Shown here: positions 55,504-64,000 of the stretch, in pieces
How the letters are laid out: every line of letters starts with the position of its first letter
Numbering within the stretch: position 1 is the first letter of the stretch
Made by a program: the position numbers and the translations under genes
DNA from: Iris pallida
Lineage: Eukaryota > Streptophyta > Magnoliopsida > Asparagales > Iridaceae
Reading direction: 5' to 3'
NCBI GenBank assembly: GCA_029216955.1
Contig: JANAVB010003999.1
Coordinates: 3,414,675-3,478,674 of the forward strand
Length of the DNA: 64,000 nucleotides
Notes under the pieces: generated by a model
Told to the model about the DNA's origin: nothing
The model's input: only the letters and a program-made list of their open reading frames with translations
The model's database searches: none

Positions 55504-58015
55504 TGTCACCCCCAGTTTTCAGAAACAGGAATATTTTGGTCATTTTACATTTTTGAATATTTTTAAAATTTATTTTATTATTTATGATATTATTTTGGGG
55601 TTAAAATTTATTTTATTATTTATGATATTGTTTTGGGGTTATTTGAGTCGGGTTCGAATTTCAACTCAATCCGACTTGAAACGGGGACCCGGGGGGTAGT
55701 TTGACTCTAGTGGGACCCACACACTAGTTAGACATGGCCCACATGATATTAATTTTAGTCCACATGATATTAATTTTAGTTAGTAGTTAGACTAATTATT
55801 TATGGATAGGTTTAGTTTAATTAGAGACTTAAAACTAGACTAAATTGACCTCAACCTTTAACCCATTCCTAATTTAAATCAAATAGATTAGTGGAGGGCA
55901 TTTTGGACATTCAAATAGGGGACACCTCACCCTTTTTGGGCAGCCATCTATGGGGGGGATAAGGAGTGAGTCACTCCTTCATTCATTTGTTTTCATCCAC
56001 TTTCTCTCTCTTGTTCTTCCCTAAATTAATTTAGAGATGAACCTCCATTGATTTTATCTCCAAATTAACCCTTTCTTCTACCAAATCTTCCTTATTTCTC
56101 CTCTACTCCATGGTTAGAGGGTGCTAGCCAAGTTTGGGAGGATTCGGAGCTCGTTCGTGTCCTTTTAGAATCTCTACGTGTCGGTGTCGTGTCGGAAGGA
56201 TTTTCCTTTGAATCTCTCTCCCGGAAGGTATAATCTCTCCTCTAATCCATCCCTACATGCATATAGAAATATTTTGAACCCATAGGAATGACCCCCATGG
56301 TTGTATCTCCATTTGTGTCCATTTCGTATCCATTTGGAGGTCATAGGAGTGTCCTTTGTGTTGTGGTTGTGTCCATGTGGGAAAATTCCAAATTTGGACA
56401 CACTATGTGTTGTTGTTATGTATGAATGAATTATTACATGTTTAATCTCATATTTTTGTATTGGAGATGTGTTCTATAGTGTCTCATATATATATATTAG
56501 TGTAGAGAGTGAGTTCTTGATATATTATGTTATATACTTGTGTTTCTTTTCCAAATATATATTTTAATAAGCCAAATTCGTTCTGAAACTTTCTGTAAAA
56601 TTATTTGAGTGTTAGCTGTACGAAAGACGAACGCGTTTCGGTGTTTTTGCGATTCCGGGAGCTTCCGGACACGAAAATGCGATCCGTTTAAAGTTTCGGA
56701 AAGCTAACACAAAGATCTATAACATACCTTAATCCTAGAATTTAGTGAATTCCCAATTGGTACAGTATTGGTTTTAAGTAGAAGAGTGACTATACGATAT
56801 ATGCATTTTGTGTAACCTATGAGCCTATGTAGTATGGATATTAAATAAATATAGAGTATGTAATGCATGATATGTTAGATGAATGAAATGATATATATGA
56901 TATATATTCTCTTTACATTAATGTATATATATGGTTGAATACAAGCATGTAGGAATGCAATTAATATAATGCATACACTACAAGAAAACATGGTTTCAGT
57001 GACAAGTAAAGTTGTCACAGAAGTTATAAAACTCGTCACAGCACATATTCTGTGACGAGTCCAGTGACGACTTACTTTCGTAGCATATACCTCCGTAGCT
57101 AAAAGAAATAGTGACGACTAAAAGACATTGTCACAGAAAGTTCTCTACTGTGACAAGCATATGTCGTCACTTATAGTATATTTTCTGTGACAATAAAACT
57201 CGTCACTAAACATATTATAAGTGACGAACAATATTGTCACAAATAGCATTTTTAATTGTAACTAAAAATAAATATATATTTTTTGACAAAAAAATAAAAA
57301 TTATTTCTGTGACGACATTTGATATCACAAAATAATTTTAGTAACGATTTTATTGTTGTAACTATAAACGTATATGTTTTGTGACAAGTATATGTCGCCA
57401 CTGTAAACACTTGTAGTTACGCTCGTACTGTCGTCGCTGTAAACAAATATGTTTAGTGACCAGTAAATGTCGTCACCGTAGTGTGTACTTATTGTCACCG
57501 TAATGTACACTTTATATGTTTAGTGACAAATAAATATTGTCACAATTTTTTTTGTTATTGTCATTGTACATTGAAACACAAGAACACACAATACAAAATC
57601 ACACAATTCTTGTAGAAGAGGGTATGTATGATTATGCTCATCTTCCAAGAACACCCCCATAGACTTTCTAATGTAAATCAAAAAGTAACTCAAAAAGTAA
57701 TTATATTGATCCTCAAAATTCAGTACTTATAACATGAAAAGGAGTAATATTCAGTACTTAAAAAATAAAAAGTATCCAAACTAGCTGGTACATAAAACCT
57801 AGAGTAATCTATAAATATAAACTGATGATCAGTTGCATATGCGGCTCCTGTCTTGGTGATGATGAATCTTTAATGACCTGCATAAATTAATAAAGAGTTT
57901 AGAATATTACACAAGTAATATACAAGAAAAAAGTTTTCAATAAAACTTGATCATTCATGTCATGCACCACCACGTAGATAAAACTTTATGAGGTATCTTG
58001 TTTTCGAACACTTAC

Positions 58016-58207
58016 CGGAGTTTGTAGCTGTTGTATTTGTAGGAACTAAAATATCTGCAGATGAAGAGCCTAAAAAGGCAGTCATTCGTGCTTGGAACAT
58101 GGCATTAAATTGACTTTGAATTTGCACCGTAAGATCATTCCTGAGGTCGTCTTCCACACTTTTTCTAATTTCATCTCTGAGTTCATCACTAACATTTGCT
58201 CTCATTT
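58016..58207 (-). pseudogene. CACTA2 internal exon, coiled-coil segment resembling CACTA ORF2 proteins
   Basis: On the minus strand an acceptor GATTTGCAAG is followed by EMRANVSDELRDEIRKSVED and QIQSQFNAMFQARMTAFLGS, then donor GTAAGTG. This charged helix pattern is typical of the end of the second En/Spm-type protein (plant transposase 24-like), but similarity is judged by eye only. A next exon may begin at 57880 after TTTATGCAG. Confidence 0.45.
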
Positions 58208-58916
58208 CTTCTTGCAAATCACAAATAAATAACAATGGAATTACACTTATATTCATGGCACAAAAACAAAGATCTCAAAAAAATAACACAGCCAACATTA
58301 TTTTATATGATTGTGAAAAATGAACCATAATCTTGCAAACATATGTTGAAAACTTTGTTCTTAACCTTTTGATTTACTAGGTAAGTGAGAGCAAGAAGTT
58401 GTCAGAGTTAATTACATGTCACAGTTGTCCTTATGTTTTTTATAACACGAATAAATTGAAGCCAATTTACAGGAAGTTAAAGGCCATAAAAGTAGCCAGT
58501 TTCCAATCAAATACAATGCTCCCTAAATTTGGGCAGGAACATTATTGAAATTTGAGCCTGAACACCTAAAGGTGTTATAATTAGAATCACTATTGACTAA
58601 TAAATTTATAACTCCTCATAATTGATGCTTGATTGAATCTTATCCATTCAACTGTGAAAACAACAAGATCAAAAGACTGAGCACCATCCACACTACAATA
58701 ACACTATCATCATTTATCACAACCTCAAAAGATGATAAGCTTCAAAATGACAGTTCTATCGCTTCTGCAAGCACAAGTCCTAAAAGTAAACAAAATAATG
58801 ATAATACAGTTAATACTACTTATGGTACTCAATGGATATGCAACATTATACGATGATTGATGGCCAAAATGAACTCGATTCCAATTAATAATAAGTAAAT
58901 CATAAACATGACTTAC

Positions 58917-59006
58917 TATTTGGATGAAACATTCTAGAAACAAAGCGAACAGTACGCGGTTTATTTGGATAATCCTCACTAAACTGAAGAGTCAGCTTGA
59001 ACGTAC
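58917..59006 (-). pseudogene. Captured exon of a RAD6/UBC2-type E2 ubiquitin-conjugating enzyme
   Basis: A 90-base minus-strand exon with acceptor TTTCAG and donor GTAAGTC encodes [20 protein letters not shown] and FVSRMFHPN. This is the conserved core segment of RAD6/UBC1-3 enzymes just before the HPN motif and the catalytic-Cys exon. One change is visible, KPR where the family has KPP. The exons before (the N-terminal helix) and after (YADGSICLDILQNQWSP region) are not found nearby. It is a transduplicated fragment, not a working enzyme. Confidence 0.88.
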
Positions 59007-59049
59007 CTGAAAGATTCAAGAAATATTGATGTATTAAATAGACAATGCT

Positions 59050-61012
59050 AAGGAGGAATGAGATAATATTACAGTAACTGGTTACTTAACAAAAACATGA
59101 AGTTGGAAGACATGAGCTAATATGAAAATCTGAAATAAAAACTTGAAAAATGTATTACTGGTCCTATTACTCCTTGGTGGCTCAAGAGAATAGATTAAGT
59201 CACATTATTGAAGCATTTAATGCCTCCCACATTGAGAAATAGCAAATACTGACATCGTCAAGCATTTAGTATCCCCCAACAGGCCAGGTATCAGAAACTA
59301 GAAACGAGTTCAGAAGGCAAACGATTGTGCATCCATGTACAAAAAAAGGAGAATTAAACAGAGGAGGTGCAGGAACTTCGAACAAAAAGAAATATGAGCA
59401 TGATTTTGAATTACCCATAGGACATAGTGTAGTTAATGATCATCGACTGAGCACAGTAAATCATCAATGTTTGGCCAACTAGTACACTACCCTACAAGTG
59501 GGATCTTCTTAGTGTGAGTGTTGTGCTATGTAGTATCATGTTTGATATAGAGTCTTCTGGTAGAGATGTGCTCTAAAATTGCCAATTTGATCGACATCAC
59601 CACATCTCCTAGAAGAACAGATGCTACACTGCAACAAGGCAAATCTTGGGAAAATAAAGTTCCAATGTAAATCAGAAAAGGATTGAGGTCTTAGAAATGA
59701 CCAATTTCTCATGCATTTGGTATCTATATCTAAAAAAAACAAGGAAATCATGGAATGGTGTCTATGCTTCCAAGATGAAGCAAAGTGCAAGTTGTATATA
59801 ACAAGTATGAATGCAAGCAGTGAAGACGAGCTTTACGCAAGTGCAGAAATAGGTAAATTTGAGGGATTTCAAAGCAAGGTTCCTAGTATCGGTTTCGGAC
59901 CCTTCATTATGACTATGTTTCAGGGATTTCCATCTTATGAATCAGTCGGTTTCGGTAGTTTCAAAATTATTGATTTCGGACGATACTGTGAACAAGGGCG
60001 GAGCCAGGATTATCACCGAGGGGGGGCTACTTAATAATAACCTTATTAATTTTCATTTCTTAGAAATCCATCAATAAGAACAAAACTGAAGTTTCCCACC
60101 AGACGATTGACTTAAGCTATTCTGTACTTTCACTCATCAAGGCCTAAAATAAGTAGATCAATCAAGTATCCTAAGAATTAATTTTTCCTCCTATTATGTT
60201 CCCAACTCAAACAAAGACAGAAACCCCAATCCATATGAGAGCTACCTAATTTGGAAATTAGATGCAAATGGCATGCAGAACACTAGTCATGGTGCGTCAT
60301 TCACCCTAATTTACGAAACCTGCAGCCTTGCTACTATAACAGAGCAGTGTACCACATCTAAGGTTCTGTGAAATATGTGAGCTACGAAAATACATATGCA
60401 AAATAATTCTGCTTGATTCTACCTCTTATGGATATTAATAGTTTACAAGATTCAGAATTGGTGACGAGTAGAGAGGGATTCCCTGTACTTGTCATTACAG
60501 TAAACAACAAAAATCTGGTCTAGATCACTATGTTTGTTCTCTATTTCTGGAAATTATATGGCAATAGTGATGAATATGCACACAAAGCTCATAATTAAGG
60601 AAAACACAAGTATGGTCAACTAAAGAAAATTGCAGATTCATGAATGAAAGTAACCCTTTCCTTAGGTTTAACTTCTTAGTTTGTAGTACAAGGATATAAG
60701 TAGTGAATCATGTCGTGTCTGTGTCGGAGACATGTATGGTACAACCATGGACACTCCAAATTCTTGTCGTGTCTGTGTCGTGTCGGAGCCACGTATAGTA
60801 CACACCACGGACACTCCAAATTACACTACGACTGACATAATAGGTGAATTCTGCTTAAGAGGAGAAAACAAAACAAAATTTGGATCAAATAAGGATGGGT
60901 TTAATTGCAGTTTAACATCTTCAACAAAATCAAACCTAAATGCACAATACTAAAGAAAAACCCTAGATTAATCTTGATTCTATTAAGGAAAATATGGAGG
61001 AAATCACAACCT
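59050..61012. other. CACTA2 interior without a recognised gene
   Basis: AT-rich intron-like DNA. A direct duplication of about 65 bp with GTCGTGTCTGTGTCG lies at 60705-60825. GGGCGGAGCCAGGATTATCACC at 59997 followed by GGGGGGGCTA resembles one end of a common plant MITE, but no partner end is found. Several frames contain weak ORFs without family features. Confidence 0.5.
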
Positions 61013-61270
61013 GAGTGGGGGAAAGACCGTCGACTAGAGTGGAGATGCACCGTGATCGACTGGAGATGCGCCGGCGACTGGAGATGATGCGTCGGCGACC
61101 GGAGAAGATGCGACTGGAGATGATGCGCCGGCGACCGGAGATGATGCGTCGGCGACCGAAGATGTGCCGACGTCGGAGAGGTGGTCGAAGAAGAGGGTGT
61201 TCGTTGGATGAAGGGATTTTGAAGAGGGTTTGAAGAGAGGGAGTTTTCATTGAAGAGCTGATTTTGAAAA
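61012..61270 (-). other. CACTA2 first-exon-like block with 21-bp repeats
   Basis: The minus strand has a CT/CG-rich block of CATCATCTCCGGTCGCCGGCG-like units repeated about five times (61060-61160). It is followed by AGGTTGTGATTTCC, which could be a donor. It looks like the 5' UTR or first exon of the element gene. Translation gives only RRR/SSS repeats. Confidence 0.4.
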
Positions 61271-61424
61271 GAGGTGGTCGAAGTAGAGAAGAAGAGGGTT
61301 TATTTCATCTGTTTATTTCATGTTCCCCCCAAAATTTTCGTTTCTCACCAAATAATACCGCCAAAGGCCAAAATAAAACTTTTTTGGAAATATAGAAATG
61401 TTGTATTTAATTGCGCTACACATA

Positions 61425-61615
61425 AAAACGTATTAGCAACTATATAATTCGTTGCTAATTTTAGTATCAAAAAATATAGATGATTTAGCAACGACCACAT
61501 CGTTGTCTATAAGCTTTCTGGTTTTTGGCAACGATAAAAGTTTTCGTTGCCAGATTTTAGGTTTAGCGACGAAAACATTATGTGTTGCAGAAAGCGTCTA
61601 TTAGTAACGAAAACA
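61425..61615. repeat. GCAACGA-word subterminal-like repeats inside CACTA2
   Basis: TTAGCAAC, CGTTGCTAA, TTAGCAACGA, GGCAACGA and CGTTGCC occur in both orientations. This is the style of CACTA subterminal repeats, but the word differs from that of CACTA2 itself. It suggests a fossil of another CACTA family nested here. Confidence 0.55.
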
Positions 61616-62255
61616 TTAATGATTTAAATTCATTCAGAATATTTTGTCAGAAGAAATTTTGTTCAATTCAAATTGAACTATATATTTTTTAAATTCAATT
61701 TTTTAATTAATCTATTTTTTTTGTCGGAATAATTTTTTCAACAAATTTTTTAATTAAGTATAAAAAAATTTACTAATTCATTTTTTGTAAGAAAAAAATT
61801 AAAGATTGACATCAAAATAATGTCAAATTAAACTAATTTTTTTAAAGATTGATCTAAATATTGATTTAATAATTTAAATTCAATTAGAATATTTTGTCAG
61901 AAATTTTTTTGTTCAATTCAAATTCAAATTGAACTTTATATTTTGTTCAATTCAAATTTAAAGATTGATATCAAAAAATATCAAACTAAACTTAATTTTT
62001 TTTAAAGATTGATTTAAATATTGATTTAATGATTTAAATACAATCAGAATAAGAAGAGATTATATTCAATTCAAATTCAGTTCTATATTTTGTTTAATTC
62101 AAAATTTTAAATTAATTCTTTTTTATCGCAAGAAATTTTTTAGGAATTTTTTTAATTAATTAATTCTTTTTTGTAAGCAAAAAAAAATAAAGATTTATCT
62201 AAATATTGATTTGATTATTTAAATCCAATCAGAATTTTTTTTCCTGTGTTTAATA
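61616..62255. repeat. AT-rich imperfect repeats of about 180-250 bp
   Basis: GATTTAAATNCA(A)TCAGAATA recurs near 61620, 61870, 62030 and 62215, each followed by TTCAATTCAAATT-type words. No coding capacity. Confidence 0.6.
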
Positions 62256-63050
62256 TTATTATGTGACGTAAAATTATTTGGTAACAAAAAAGTTAAAGTG
62301 ACAAGAATATAATTTCTAACTTGTGACTCATACTTTTATGTGACATTAATACAATTTTGTAACTAAAAAAATACTTTCAGAGACAACAAAATTTTCTGTC
62401 ACGGATCCATCCTTTTTCAGTGACAAGCAACATCATTTTCAGTGACAACAAAAATTACTTGTCACAGACAAATTGCTTGTCAGTGACAACAAAAATTACT
62501 TGTCACAGAAATATCCTTTTCAGTGACAACAACAACTACTTGTAACTGAAACATCCTTTTCAGTGACAAGCAAAGTCATGTGCAGTGACAATAGAAATTA
62601 CTTGTCACAGAACAGTTATTTTCAGTGACAACAAAATTTACTTGTCACAGAAATATCCTTTTCAGTGACAACATAAATTACTTGTAACGGAAACATCCTT
62701 TTTAGTGACAAAATTCATACTTGTCACAAATTGCTTGTCACAAAAACTTGAATTTCTTGTAGTGATATAAGCAATGCATGAATGAAAGAATGATATACAA
62801 TGTATGCATGAAGATATATATGTAATGATAGATATGAATGCCAACAAGATAGGAATGTATGATGCCATATTAGCACTTAGCACCATGTTCATATGTTAAA
62901 ACTCCCTTCTACATGTTGACAGTAACCCCAAGCATGAATACACATAAAACCTACTTACTGTTATGAGTAAACCCTTTGATGTATAAATAAACCCTTTTGT
63001 TATGATTAACACCCACACACACATGCTAAACCTATGCTTTATATGTTATT

Positions 63051-64000
63051 TGTCACGACACGCACCCACTGTGAGGGTACGAGAACGTAACAACGCCCAG
63101 CCTACGCCGCAGTGTCGGCGGTAGAACGCTGTCCTAGGTCACAACATCTAACAATATATATCTAAACAGTTTATACTCCCTGAATGGGGGTAACATAGCA
63201 GTAAAACTCAATCACAACTAAGGAAGAGATAGCACGATATGAAATAGAACTCAAGGAAATAAATAGATGAAAAGTAGTCTAAGATAATCCCAGCAATATC
63301 CAGCAGTACCAGGTCTCAGATACAGAATGAAAGAATATATACAACTCAGAGTAAGTCTAGCTAAACATGTCTCATGACTACAAGGAAGATAAGCCTAACT
63401 AATCTAAACTAGGCAATCAGGGTGATATCCTCAGCTAGAGCTGGGTCCTCCTGAGGGTCCAGCTCGCAGGTGTCATCTAAGGCTGCCCCGTAGTAAGTGT
63501 CCAGGCAAGCCTCCTCCTCATCCTCTGTAATATTTTTAACAGGTCCAGTCAGGACAGGAGCGAGTACAGTACATCTCAACAGTTCATAGTAGGTTAGAAA
63601 ATATAATCATGCAGTAAAGTAAGATACAAGTACTGAAAGAAGTGCAGTATGTAAACAGAGAAAGAAAGTTGTAATAGAAATATCTAATATAAATAGAGAG
63701 CTAACATGTGGCTAGTGAGTCAGAGTATAATATAGACATGTAAATGGCATAGGAGATTCTGATAAGACACTAAGAAAGAGATTCTGATAAGATACTACTT
63801 GGGTATTATTCACATGTCTACTTCTACTCCCCCGTACCCCAACCAGTACATAAGGATCCAAACAGGTTATGTTATGATTCTATGTAATAGCCCCCGAAGG
63901 GTGGTAAGCCGTCGAAGGGTGGTACATAGTAGTCCCAAAAATGGGAGTTCTAGGAGATTCTAGGACACCCAGTAAATGGGATAAGAGATTCTAGGAGACT
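63051..64000 (-). repeat. LTR-G: Tekay LTR in minus orientation, runs off the window
   Basis: It starts TGTCACGACACGCACCC and shares the CCCAGCCTACGCCGCAGTGT block with LTR-A and LTR-B and the GTCCAGTCAGGACAGGAGCG block with LTR-H, LTR-A and LTR-B. It inserts into LTR-F after TTATT. Weak ORFs only. Confidence 0.85.

Larger units (their letters stand above)
56978..62764. mobile_element. CACTA2 transposon, complete ends, 5787 bp
   Basis: Left tip CACTACAAGAAAACATGG, right tip inverted CTTGTAGTG, and duplication ATA at 56975-56977 and 62765-62767. Subterminal GTGACAAG/CTTGTCAC words fill 56995-57560 and 62265-62755. The interior (about 57600-61320) reads on the minus strand as a broken spliced gene with small exons, including pieces of a plant CACTA accessory protein and a captured E2 exon. 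No TNP2-type transposase is visible, so it is nonautonomous. Confidence 0.95.
55504..63050 (+). repeat. LTR-F: Tekay LTR in plus orientation, interrupted by CACTA2 and cut by LTR-G
   Basis: It starts TGTCACCCCCAGTTTTCAG just after a purine-rich run, so it is a 3' LTR. Short direct duplications occur at 55565-55640 and 55737-55781. A CT-rich leader and an exon-like block lie at 55970-56250. The ORF at 56174 is not convincing. The LTR continues at 62768-63050 after CACTA2, then LTR-G cuts in. Its end is not in the window. Confidence 0.75.

Noticed and set aside
59997..60035. MITE end (GGGCGGAGCCAGG ... GGGGGGGCTA)
   Set aside because: It resembles one terminus of a common plant MITE, but no inverted partner or target duplication was found, so no element was called.

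Overview
The window is intergenic DNA of a flowering plant, built almost entirely of nested transposable elements. The evidence for a plant is the set of element lineages: Tekay-type chromoviruses with 2-5 kb LTRs, Tat-type Ty3/gypsy elements with two RNase H domains, a Ty1/copia scrap and CACTA transposons with 3-bp target duplications. A plant-type polygalacturonase fragment and a RAD6-type E2 exon agree. I could not identify the species. No intact host gene is visible.

Layout. 1-1722 is a minus-strand Tekay fragment (part of an LTR joined to broken integrase). A plus-strand Tekay element (Tek1) is inserted in it: 5' LTR 1723-4865, decayed gag-pol with chromodomain 4866-10038, and a stub of the 3' LTR 10039-10440. 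That stub is cut by another LTR in minus orientation (10441 to about 12950), which holds a 13-N assembly gap. Next comes a polygalacturonase (GH28) 3' half with two introns and many small deletions (12987-14064). 14065-19005 is AT-rich decayed DNA with a copia RNase H scrap, a 441-bp hAT-like MITE, AT microsatellites and an LTR scrap containing a 55-bp inverted repeat.

19006-55000 is a nested stack. LTR-D (19006-23902) is interrupted by solo LTR-C (21484-23874). The interior of the LTR-D element is split by solo LTR-A (target duplication CTTAT; 24220 to 49278). LTR-A is itself interrupted twice: by CACTA1 (24385-40294, duplication AGA), which received the 13.4-kb Tat1 retrotransposon (26534-39971, duplication GTCAG/GTCGG), and by the 4.8-kb solo LTR-B (42043-46837, duplication GAGCC). 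A second, truncated Tat element (Tat2) occupies about 51351-55000. From 55000 to the end are Tekay-type LTRs. LTR-F (from 55504) is interrupted by the complete 5.8-kb CACTA2 (56978-62764, duplication ATA) and then by LTR-G (63051 to the end).

The most unusual content is in the two Tat elements. On the strand opposite to gag-pol, between integrase and the 3' LTR, both carry short genes of their own, each with a TATA-like box. One gene in each element needs splicing by GT-AG introns to read through. The Tat2 protein has four SUMO-type psi-K-x-E motifs. CACTA2 carries a recognisable exon of a RAD6/UBC2 E2 ubiquitin-conjugating enzyme. Several LTRs contain dense arrays of plant transcription-factor words (W-box TTGAC in LTR-A and LTR-B, G-box/ABRE in LTR-B).
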